In this document: one piece after another, positions 10,181 to 20,513 of the stretch
Layout: each line of letters opens with the position of its first letter
Position numbering within the stretch: the first letter of the stretch is position 1
Source of the DNA: Phaeoceros laevis
Taxonomy: Eukaryota; Anthocerotophyta; Anthocerotopsida; Notothyladales
Assembly: GCA_049999765.1 (NCBI GenBank)
Contig: JBNGIQ010009078.1
Span: 1 to 52,365 of the forward strand
Direction: 5' to 3'
Length of the DNA stretch: 52,365 bases
The notes under the pieces: generated by a model
Seen by the model: only the letters and a program-made list of their open reading frames with translations
Databases searched by the model: none
What the model was told of the DNA's origin: nothing
Made by a program: the position numbers and the translations under genes

Positions 10181-13100
10181 ATGGCTGGACATGTTTTGTC
10201 AGTGGAAAAGATGGTTTTGGCCCTGGAGCAGTGGAAGGAATCCGATCCGACAGGTAGTCGAGACCCTCCAATAGGAGAGATGGCGGGGGTGCCAGAGCCG
10301 GATTCGCATCGGGGTGCGGTGGCTCCAGATCTGTCTTTAGACGAGGTGTTGAACATGGCTCACCGTCTTCAGCAGGAGGCATACTCTACATCTCAGGGGA
10401 CCCTCATTGCCCAGATTGCGGATTTTGTTCTCGTTCCACAGCAACCCGGGCCCCAAGGACCATCACATGAGCCTCGGGATCTTCTGCTTTACCATGGTAA
10501 CCGTAGACCGTAAATGTGGGACTTCCATAAGAAGGGCTACTTCGACTGGAGCCAGATCCAGTACGGACTCGATGGCGGCGCCTTGAAATATTTCCACAGC
10601 ATGGCGCAGATTGAAGTCATAGTGTGCGTTACCCTGGTCGCGCTGAGCCCAACAGACCTAGCAGTGCTGACGATCAAGGAGAGTAGCATCCGTGTCCTCG
10701 CCTGCGCTCTCTACGGCCTCACAGCCCGAGGCTCTGTAGATGATGGGCAGTGTAAGCTTTCACGCAATGTGAGGCCGAGGAGGACAGCGGAAGAGGTGGA
10801 GGCATTTTGCAGGGGACTCGCCTCCAACCGCACCCTCACATCTTTGGTCCTGGTTGGGGAGGAGTGGTTCTGTCCAGCAGCAGGCGGAAGGGGAATACGG
10901 CATCTGGGCATGCTCCGCAACAACTCCACGCTGCTGAAACTCCGTGTGTTCGAACATTTTGATCGCGCAGAGTATCTCTACTTTCCGGACGCGGAAGATG
11001 ATGATGAGCGGGATGCCGGAGATCATGCGTCACCGGTGTCCGACGTTTTCGAAGGTGGTGCAATGCATATTGAGGACAGTGCAGGCCTCAAGGACCTCAC
11101 GATTAGCGGTACAGAAAATGATTTGGAGGTGGATGAGCTGTTGGAAATGCTTGATCACCTGGGCGCTCTCCAAAAGCTACATCTTGACGTGAAGCTGTGT
11201 CGCGGCGCAGGCACGAGCAGGCTCTTGGAAGGGATACCCATGCGCAGCACATGTGCAACAAGTCTCCGGAGGCTTCGCCTTGGAATGGTCGGGCCCGGTG
11301 GACGGCACCTCCTTCCTTGGTTGTCTGCCAACGGCACGCTGGAGAGCCTGAGTGTGAATTCTCGCTGGGATGGAGAGGGCTGTGGGGCTCTTTTCACGTG
11401 GTTGACTCCTGCTGCTACTACTACTAGTGTCATGAAGTACCTCACACACCTGACCACACGGTGGTATAAGTTTCACAAGTATGCCCCCGTCCCCCTTTTG
11501 GACGTTAACGTTGAGGATGTCCAGCGGGAGGTGGATGCCCTGGCGGCAATGATTGTGGCCAACAAGGTCTTGCTCACATTTGACCTCTCCGGTGTTGGTA
11601 TCAAGTACTCCAAAAAGCAGTGGGCCGAGCTCATCATTCCAGCACTTGCCCTAAATTCCACACTCCGAACGCTGGGTCTCAGCGAGTACATAGGTGTGGA
11701 TGCCGACGGTGTCTACGATGCCATGCGTTCTATGCTGCAAGTCAATACCAGTCTGAAGAAAATCGAACTTTCTCGCACACCGTTGCAGCGTAGTGGCAAG
11801 GGAGCAGCAATAGAACAACAGTTGCGGCAGAACAAGGAGTACAGAGCAGCTTTAGCAGCCCTGCCGACCATGCCAGTTAAGTCTTGGCGCCTTGTCTTGT
11901 GCGGCTACCCGATGGCAGGTAACTCACATCTTCACAAGTTTGCTCACACCAACCCCACTTCACAGATCTATCTGTGTCATCATTGGGCAAGCTTCTTGAT
12001 TGTAGAGCAACTGATCACTTGAGCTCACTATGTGTGCAATGTGCATGTGCGCACGCAGGGAAAACAACCCTCTGTGACACGATGCTTACTGGCATCGACA
12101 CCACACGCGCTCCCAACCCCACATTCGAGCAATTTCAGGAGTCTCGAACTCGTGGCTTCCAAGTGAATCTCCTGTTGAAGGATCCTGTGAGGATCAGCTT
12201 GTGGGACTTCGGGGGTCAGAAACAGTACTACGCCCTTCATGATCTTGTCTTTCCTGCCGTCAACAGCTCTTCCCTGTTTCTCTTTGTCTACAGTCCTGTG
12301 CTTCATCGCTATGATCCAGCTAACCGTAGCAGTCGATTCCAGTACAAGGACAGCAAACAGTTTCTAGATGAATTCACCTTTTGGCTCAAATTCATAGCTT
12401 CCAACGCAAAGGCCCGGATCTCATCAACCAGCTGGAGTTGTCATAGCCATTACTTTTTGGGACTTGTTGTCTCCGGAGCTGAGAGACAAGTGCTGGAATG
12501 GAGTGCGTGAGGTGGTTCAACGACTGAGCAAACAATTCCACCATGTCATCCATGTGCTGGCCGAACCTTCTTTCATAGATGCAGGATGTAGGGCTCACGT
12601 GGATGTTTTGATGGAGGCTGTTATCGGACAGCTTCGTAGTTTGGTCTGCAAGTTGCCTGAGGTGCCAACAATCTGTGAGCACATCAGGCTGGCTTTGGAT
12701 GACTGGTCCTTACAAAATCGACGCAAGCCTATAATGACAACTGTGGAGTTTCAGCAACTGTGCCACACTGTGTGTAAAGCACTCATGGAGACTCCAGGTG
12801 TGTCTCAACAGCACAGGACTTGTCTCCAATATTTTATGGCACATAGCAATTGCTGGAAAGTTGTGGCCTCGTATCTGAAAGATACCGGAGAGCTTATCTA
12901 CTTTCAAGATAAGGACTTCATTGTAGTGAGCCCGCGCTGGCTCGGGGAAGGAGTGTTGAGTCACGTGATTAAGGAGTTTGGCTTTGGTGGGCAACACATA
13001 CCGCGTTTCGACATGGACGTAAGGGGTTTCTTGACCAAGGCAACTTTGGAGAGGCTCCTACAGAAGTCTCTGGGCCAGCAAGAAGATCTCATTAGAGTGG

Positions 13101-14809
13101 AAAGTCTCATCCATTTGATGCTTAAAATGCACTTGTGCTATGAAAACAGGACTCCGCAGAACGTGGTTATTGGTTATTTTCTTCCTGTGCTTTTCCATAT
13201 TCATCAGGGGGGGCAACACTCACAAGGACAGACACAGTTAGAATGGCCTTCGGGGAGTCCCGACAATGATAAACATTTCTTTGTTGGCTGGAGACTGCAG
13301 TGTGGAGACCCAACTTGCACATTTCTCACGCCTGGGTTTTTCCCGCGGCTTCAGGTACCTAATGACCCCCCTTCACCAACCTGGTTGACTCAAGACACAA
13401 ATGCCTGCAGCCAGCTATAGGTAGGTTGTGCACCTTGCTAATTCAGATATGCCTACTATGTGCAGGTTATGCTGTACAACCATTTTTTGGAGTTCGAGCA
13501 AGGCTGGATGCAGGACTCTTGTGCCAATTGCAAAATGGATGACAACGTGTTTGGAATAGCAACTCATGGCTTGGACATCTTGGTGGAGTACAGTGGCTCC
13601 ATCGAGTTTTATGTGGATATATTGGCAAGATCGATTGCACCTCCGATTCAATCCATGAAATTCTTACAGGAACACGTGGTCAAACCTATCCGCTCCTTGT
13701 GTGCTTCAGATGAGGGTTGTACGGGAGTTGTTCTAGTGGAGGGTATTGTGCGACAAGACTGTGTCAAACTTCTCACCCTTTGTCGATACAGGAAAGAGCA
13801 GTCTATTCCCGTTGAGGAGATGCTTCGTCGGGTTGCTGCTAGTCAGCAAGGAGGAGGTGAATACTACTATCACCAATGGCTTGAAGTTGCACACAAGGAG
13901 GCAGGACAGCCACCTGTTTTGAGGGCCTGGATAGAATATGCAACTTTGTTGGATGGGCATATTATTTTGGGGCAAGAGCATGAAATAGAGAAGGCTAAGG
14001 TTCGAGTCACTCAGGAGGAGACGGAAGACTGCTACCCCGACAGCAATGTAAAACAAGGGAAGAAGAGGGGTTCGGCTGTATTGATCAGCATGGAGAAGTA
14101 CCAATATGGGTATAGGTTGGGCGGTGAAGTGGACCGAGGAAGGTTGGAATCACTGGCAGAGAGTCTTCACCTGAAACTGTATGGCAACATCTGCTTGAAC
14201 TTATCAGCAGATGACCTTCGGGAGACAATTATAGATACAGCACAAACTGGAATCTCGTCCGAGGATGAGTGTTTCGTATGTTTCGTGAATGCTCATGGAG
14301 GTACTGCCGATGATGGAGCTCACTACTTCGAGGACACTGAGGGAGCCAAATTTTTCTTGCTTGATGATATCGTGGACCCTTTTCGGAAGTGCCAGAATCT
14401 GTTCGGCAAGCCTAAGCTATTCTTCGTCAACTCCTGCCGAGGCCCTCTCGAGTTGGGCAGCGCTAACGGGTTAGGTGTTGAGCAGCGAGTCCCTTTGCAA
14501 TGGAGTGAGGGCAAAGAAGTGCGCTATGCGCAGCAATACTCGGACTGCTTGATAGTATTTGCAACTTCTGAGCACGCGGTCTCCATTCGAGATAACGAAT
14601 ATGGTACAAACTTTGTGTTTGCGCTGATGCAAGCTTTCAACAACAAGCGGAAGATCAGGGATGTCCTTAGCATGACCACCCTTTTAACTCATGTTGTTGT
14701 CGACGTGGAGGAGGAAGAAGAAGTTTCCGGACATGTGAAGGCGTTGAGTCAATGCCCTGTTGTTGTTGTGACCAGTCTCAGGAAAAAACTGTACTGGCGT
14801 AGTGGCTAG
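10181..14809 (+). CDS. LRR-Roc-COR GTPase with C-terminal caspase-type protease domain (possibly disrupted)
   Basis: Exons: 10181-11918, 12059-13354 and 13466-14809, roughly 1450 residues. Order: N-terminal region; ribonuclease-inhibitor-like LRRs (about 11080-11860); Roc GTPase with P-loop GYPMAGKTT (split by the first intron) and switch DFGGQ; a degenerate G4 (ITFWD); COR (WKVVASYLKDTGELIYFQDK); then, from about 14060, a C14 caspase-like domain. The latter has AHGG (His at 14294), FFVNSCRG (Cys at 14435) and a p10-like part with SIRDNEYGTNF. Roco proteins are dimeric G-domain signalling scaffolds; the caspase end suggests GTP-controlled proteolysis. Oddities: TAA at 10511-10513 in an otherwise continuous frame, and a +1 shift near 12418, where dropping one base rejoins FIASNAKARSHQPAG. 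Either the gene is decaying, the start lies downstream, a ~120-nt intron removes the stop, or the assembly is wrong. The domain calls are secure; integrity is not. Confidence 0.75.
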
Positions 14810-15367
14810 TCTAACAGAAGGCCCCACAAGCAGAAGGGAAGCTGTATTTGGTCTGGATTATCAGTCATTGACCAGCTCTATTGCCCTACGTGAAAACGTG
14901 TCCAATGTGCGACGAGTGACTATCAACGTAGACGAGTGACTATGTCACAAGCTTGGTGTAAGGTACTCACATTCAGCTAGCACAAAACTCTGTTGTCCTA
15001 ATATGCTGGCATACATCTTGAACAACGACAGTGATGCAGGTCGAGAGGTTGCATGGTTGCATTTTCAAATAAGATTTCATTCTTCCAACCACCAGCACAG
15101 ACCGTTGCCACGAGTTGGAAACGAATCAAGCATCTAGTCCAAACATCTCAGACCATTTGCTATGAGGCCACCAATTACACCACTACGTCAGAAAGAGAAA
15201 CCTCAAAGTCTGAGCTGCCCTTGTTCAGGTGAGGTAACTTTCATTTTCCTTCCAACCATCAAGCACCCCTGGAACTCCTGCTTTCTCAAAAAGTGGATAA
15301 CCAGCATCGCCCTCTCTGAAGCTCGCTCGGAGTACGAAGGAAGAGCTTAGCTCGGAAAATGACGTTC
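14810..15367. other. Intergenic region between convergent genes
   Basis: The 3' flanks of the Roco gene (+) and the F-box pseudogene (-) meet here. GACGAGTGACTAT occurs twice (near 14909 and 14931). Nothing else is recognised. Confidence 0.5.
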
Positions 15368-16654
15368 CTAGTCCGCTGCTATGGCATCGGTAGACTCCAG
15401 CAATATTCGTTGCCACGAGAATCGAGGAGATATAACCCCGTTTTCATAATCGTCATACTCCTCATACTTACATGGAGGCTGGTCAGTCAAGACAATCTGC
15501 CACGACCGCTTCACAACATGGTATGCCACGATGTGCCTCAGATACTCACCGCCAGTCAGATTGATAAGAAAAACATGTCCCACAGGATAAATACCAACTA
15601 TATGGACATCTTTTGATCCGTCAATGGTATGGCTTTTGGGGACCCAAGTCCCTCATCCGATACCGCTCTCTGTACCTCCGGTTCCTCGTCCGAGTCCCCC
15701 CACTCATCCTCGTCAGGGTCATTCATAGAGGGCCCCCGGACCTTGGCCATCACGTCGTCTGGCAGAAACGACACCAGCACCCAGTGGCGTCTGCTGCGAT
15801 GCAGGCCCCAGACCTCGCATTTGCTGGGCACTGTGTGAATCAGAAGAGTCTCACCTCGGACCACAAACGTGTACGAACTCTTTGCGCATGCCAGCTTGAA
15901 TTGCGGGAGAGTGGCTGGCTCCGAGGCTGACTTGGCTTCATCTCGACCGCTGCTCCACTCATCGGTAAGGGTGCTGTAAACCCCAAGTGAAGTCCCCTGT
16001 TTTTTTCTGTCCACCAGTGCTGCTGTACGTCTTGTAGCGAACAGAAACCTTGAAACAAGCTCCTTCTGGTGTCAAACCCATGTAGGGACACACTCGCCGG
16101 GGCGTATACAGCGTTGGCAGCTGTCTCCTTGTTTTGTTGAGTGGATTCAGAACAACACAGTCCACCCTAAGACACTTGTCTTCAGTTCCACAGCTCCCAT
16201 CACACTAACCCACGTTTCCCATCAAGACAAGGCCTCGGTAAATTTGAAGCCTACGAGCGCAGTAATGAGCATCATTGGGGAACTTGCAAAGGTCTTCCGG
16301 AAGGGCAGACAAGCTCAGCTTATGCACCTTGTACTGGACTTGCAATTCTTTCATATAGGGGAACTCAAACTCCAAAGCATCTCTGCGCACAAACCCACAA
16401 ATGTAGAGGCCTAACGAGAAAGATATAGCCGCGGACAGCTGCTTGAACTTTGGAGACACGAGGAGACGCTTCCAACCCTTGCAAACTGCTTGGCACCGGG
16501 GCCTGAGTAGCTGCAGGCAGCCTCAGCAAAATTTTCCCAAAAGCTCTTGCGGCAGCTGACTCCATAATGGGCTGCTCATATGCTGCGAATTCCACCGATC
16601 GACGGATGGGAACAGGTCGTCCAGCATAAGGACATGGAAGAATGGAGGCGCCAT
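15368..16654 (-). pseudogene. F-box (kelch-type) pseudogene
   Basis: Read from the ATG at 16654, the frame encodes an N-terminal segment and then an F-box (LWSQLPQELLGK, KILLRLPAAT, CQAVCKGWKRLL). A kelch-like region follows (CVVLNPLNKTRRQLP, SRRHWVLVSFLPDD), and the frame ends at 15368 after a segment containing GEYLRHIVAYHVVKRSW. At least five lesions break it: a one-base loss in AAAA near 16541, a one-base gain in CCCC near 16503, an in-frame TAG near 16207, a shift in the A7 run near 16001-16008, and a shift at CCCCAAAA near 15638. All the shifts lie at homopolymers. Intact relatives recruit substrates to SCF ubiquitin ligases. It lies just downstream of PPR gene A on the same strand, mirroring the intact F-box gene downstream of PPR gene B. 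Confidence 0.8.
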
Positions 16655-17042
16655 GACTCACCAGCAGTCCAATTTACTTCGCCCTCCAACACAAAAGCGT
16701 ATCGTGATTAGGGTGGGCCTTCATAACCCGGACTAGCAAACCCTAGCGAGATCCGCATGCCCGTATTGCACATGGAGACATGACTAGGGCCAGGGAAGTG
16801 TGTGACTGGGCAAAACTTCCCGCGGCACTAAATGAAGGCTAATAGGGATAGTCAGTTATCCAGGTTGGATGCCGGGGTGGGAATTTGGGGCTCACCGAAC
16901 CGAACCAAAAACTTGTCAAAGGTCTCGAAACTGAACTTCCATACTTGGGGAAGTTGGGATGAACCGGTCGGTCCTCGAAGACGCAGAAAGTTTTGTTTGA
17001 TATGAACAAGGTTGGTTACATAAGTTTTCATATGCACGCGTT
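16655..17042. other. Short intergenic region
   Basis: This is the 3' flank of PPR gene A and the upstream flank of the F-box pseudogene. No feature is recognised. Confidence 0.5.
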
Positions 17043-20000
17043 TCACCAGTAGTCCCCGCAAGAACACTTGCCGTCCTTGTACACATGAAACCGGCTGGCA
17101 TCTCTGCAAATAATCGTGCGCTGCTCTATTTTGGAAATCAGTGCAGTGGCAGTATGACAATCTTCACACACCCGGAGATTTTTCACCACTCGTATGGTTG
17201 TGCCCGGTGGTGTCTTCATGAGGGCATAAACAATAGCCAACTTCTCACTGTGCCCGCACAGCGCGTCTTCCTTTTCATGATCAGGTATGTCTCGCAGCAC
17301 CGAGTCAAGATGAGGTACATATCCTGCAGCCTTCATCTCTAGAACCAGGTCTCCCACCTTTGCATGAATGTCTTGGCTTTCAGGGTGTTCTCGATCCCCT
17401 ACCACAAACGTATGAACTACTCCACCCATGTCCGTCCACCAGCTCAGGGCGTTGCTCTGGTAGACATTTTTTTTTTTTTTTTTTTTTTTTTTTTCCTTGG
17501 CACAATCCCACATGCGAGCACCAGAGTAGATGTTTGCCATCAAAACGTACACTGCAGCATCAGCTTTATCCAACCTGACAGCATGTTCAAACGCCTGCCT
17601 TCCAAGCTCCACATTTCGCCATTTCCGGCAGGCGCCCAGAACTGTCCTCCACAGCGCCACGTCAGGTCGGACAGGCATTGTCTCCACCATCGCCATTGCC
17701 TTGTCCAGTTGGCCTGCCCGGCCAAGCAGATCAACCATACAGTTGTAATGCTCAATGGTTGGAGCAATACCGTAGTCCCTGCTCATTGCCTGAAAGTAGT
17801 CTTGGCCCTTTTCTACCAGGCACCCGTGACTGCATGCAGTGAGAACGCTAAGAAAGGTGATGCTGTTGGGCTGTACACCATCCTGCAGCATCCTATCAAA
17901 CAAATCAAATACCACGTCACACTCTCCTTGACGTGCATACCCAGCAATCAGAGCACTCCATGTCACAATGTCTCTTGTGGGCAATACATCAAATACTCGT
18001 TGTGCATCAACCATGCTTGCACACTTGCCATACATATCGATAAGAGAGGTTGGCACAAATAGACCGTTCCCCTCGGGTCCAAGGTTGGCAATTTGGCCAT
18101 GGATTTCCTTCCCCTTTTCCAGTCCTGCCACAACACCACAAGCTTTCAGTGCAGCAACAAACGTGCGGTGATTTGGTATCACACTTTCCAGTTGCATCCT
18201 GGTGTACAGTTGCAATGCTTCTTCAGCCTGTTCCGTTTGAGCATATGCTAAGATCATTGCATTCCAGGATGCCACATCACGACACTGCATCTTGTCAAAG
18301 ACACCCCTTGCTTCACTGAGGCTCCCACATTTCGCATATACATCCACTAGCATGGTTGCCACAAAAAGGTCTGTCTCAAATCCTGCCTTGGCGACCTCTG
18401 AATGGATGGCTCTGACTTGCTCCAGACACCGCTTTTGTACAGGTAACTCAACATCTCCATCAACGTCTTTCGTTTCTGCCAGACTACTGCAAGCCTTGAG
18501 TGCACCAACAAACGTTCGGTTATTGGGTACAACACCTTCCTGTTGCATCCGTCTGTACATTTGCAAAGCGAGGTCACCCTCTTCCACCTGGGCATATCCC
18601 AAGATCATAGCAGTCCAAGACACCACATTTCGATGAGGCATCTTCTCAAACACATGCCTTGCTTCCCCAACACTCCTGCATTTGTTGTAAACATCCACCA
18701 ACATTGTCCCCACAAACACGTCAGACTCAAACCCTGTCTCCAGTACATGTGAGTGGATGGTTCTCACTCGCTCCAAGCACTGACTTTTCACAGTTACCCC
18801 ATCCGCTTCACGCCCCTCTTCCAAAGCTGCTAGGCTGCTGCACGCCTTCAGCACACTAACAAAGGTTCGGTCATTGCACAATATTCCTTCCTGCTGCATT
18901 CGGCTGTACAACTGCAAAGCCTCCAGACCTTCTTCCATCTGTGCGTACACCAAAATGATGGCATTCCATGAAACCACATTCCGATAAGGCATGTCCTCAA
19001 AGACAGACCTGGCATTTACTAGGCTTCCACATTTCCCATAGACATCCACCAGCATGGTTCCAACATACACATCAGACTCAAACCCATGTTTTACCACCTC
19101 TGCATGAATATGCTTAGCACTTTCCAGGTCCTGTAGGATACTGCACGCTTTTAATGCAGCAACGTATGTGTATGAGCTAGGTTCCACTTCAGCCACTTGC
19201 ATTTCCTCATATATGTTGAGAGCATGTCTGGCTTGTCCCGCCTTAATACTTTGCGATATACGAGCAGTCCAATAAAACTCATCATGTTCAGGTTCCAAAC
19301 AGTCAGCATTATTTCCTGATCTGCCTGCGCCAGAAAGACCAGTGCCACTTCCATAGCGGCCTCCACCAGCTTTTCTGGACGACGTCTCCTTCTGCAGAAC
19401 CTCTATCACCCACTGAGGGGTGTCCCAGTTGTCTATGCGAAGTCCCTGCTTGGTGATTCTATGCCTGAAATCTGGAGATTTTGGATGGAGCTGAAGATTA
19501 AATCATCCAAGATCAGAAATGCTTAAGGATGTTGTCAAAAGGCCGGCGGCAATCAAAGCTTGAAATTACCTTCCTGTTCCTGTTATCCCACCACTCTGTG
19601 CGATCTCTGAAATAGCTCTCCCACAGTCGCTCTACACTTACACGGTCAGGACCAGCCTTTGTGTCTTGCAAAGGGTGGTGCTTGGCTTGGACCAAGTCAA
19701 GCTTAAACCGAGTATCAATCCCCACGCCTTCGCCTGTTTTTGGTTGCATAATATCCGACCCTTCCAAAGTTTCCTGCAACACTTGCTTGTTACTGAAGCA
19801 GCTACAAAATCAGATGCACAATATGTAGAACCAACCTTATTGAGTCTGCTGTCCCACTGAGCTGGATCCTCCCAGTATTGGCCCCATAGATTTCTCGACA
19901 GAGTTTCAGGATCTGCAACTTAAAACAGCGAAGGCTCATCCACCTTGCTTCGCGATGAATTGCAGAGCCAACCCAAAATCGGCTGCACAACAAAACCTGG

Positions 20001-20088
20001 AACCCCCACCTGGGCGTTTGCCATCGTTTGTTCTTGGGAGTGCTACGTTTTGTTCCAATGTAGCTACCCAGGTGGTCGATGCCCCCAT
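17043..20088 (-). CDS. PPR gene A: PDF-motif / PLS-class PPR / E / DYW editing factor
   Basis: Proposed exons (minus): 20088-19944, 19912-19836, 19773-19570 and 19490-17043, about 957 residues. Exons 2-4 join in phase. The first intron would be only 31 nt, so exon 1 is uncertain. Exons 2-4 carry OSB-type PDF-motif sequence (LWGQYWEDPAQWDSRLNK; LWESYFRDRTEWWDNRNRK joined to PDFRHRITKQGLRI). A PLS PPR array with YxKCGSxxxARxVF signatures follows, then E motifs, and a complete DYW domain: HSE zinc/catalytic motif, CEDC, and a C-terminal CSCGDYW. Such proteins bind organellar transcripts and deaminate specific C residues in plastids or mitochondria. Two L motifs hold long charged inserts. A poly-A run (sense) replaces part of the E2/E+ region. 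The gene is head-to-head with gene B. Confidence 0.85.
17467..17494 (-). repeat. 28-nt homopolymer tract in the coding region of PPR gene A
   Basis: 28 consecutive T on the + strand (A in the sense strand) encode a run of lysines between AKE and NVYQSNALSWW. The frame remains open on both sides. In gene B the same place reads VQAMRVQARARKVPGKSL. Assembly length error or replication and transcription slippage are both likely at such a run. Confidence 0.9.
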
Positions 20089-20400
20089 TGCTTCATCGTG
20101 CTGCAAGCCAATGAAACCTCTCGGCTTGCTTACTCCCAGTGTGTACTGCAAGCTCCGGCAACCCACAGATTGGCACCACATGGTTCGTCATAGTTCCCGG
20201 GTCTGCAACTCAAAACACCGAACACTAAGGTAGCCTGCCAAATAATGTCGAAGATGAGTTGCAGAGCCAACCGGAAATTTGCCGCACTGCAAAACGCGCT
20301 ACCTGCACCTGGGCGTTTGCTTCTTCGGAGTGCTGCTTTGTGTTCCACTATTGCCAAGCAGGTGGTCTATGTTTCAATGCCACTGCGTACGCTCCGGCAA
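19865..20400 (-). repeat. Tandem duplication of the 5' exon region of PPR gene A
   Basis: Copy 1 (about 19865-20100) and copy 2 (about 20170-20400) align over more than 200 bp, for example GAATTGCAGAGCCAACC versus GAGTTGCAGAGCCAACC, and CACCTGGGCGTTTGC in both. On the minus strand both encode related pieces (RPGGGSRFCCAADFGLALQ and RPGAGSAFCSAANFRLALQ). Copy 1 keeps an ATG (20088) and the intact PDF half-motif; copy 2 has lost both. Confidence 0.7.
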
Positions 20401-20442
20401 GCCACGCAGCCAACCAATCCAGTTGTTTGAGGTTCATAAGTG

Positions 20443-20513
20443 AGTAGATTGTAATGGATTCGACTCAAAATGATTTCCAACATCCTTTTGAGCCGAATCC
20501 ATCACAATCTACT
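20443..20513. repeat. 28-bp inverted repeat at the centre of the PPR/F-box mirror block
   Basis: The left arm (20443-20470, starting AGTAGATTGTAATGG) and right arm (20486-20513) are reverse complements with two mismatches, separated by 15 nt. The ATG at 20470, one possible start for PPR gene B, lies at the tip of the left arm. Confidence 0.8.

Noticed and set aside
10514-12022. ATG at 10514 as a simple start of the Roco gene
   Set aside because: It cannot be excluded, but the same frame is coding-like for about 110 codons before it, so I preferred a start at 10181 with a flagged disruption.
17364-18062. Plus-strand open frame of 232 codons with a polyphenylalanine run
   Set aside because: The polyphenylalanine is the T28 tract read in sense. 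The frame lies antisense to the conserved PPR-DYW gene A.
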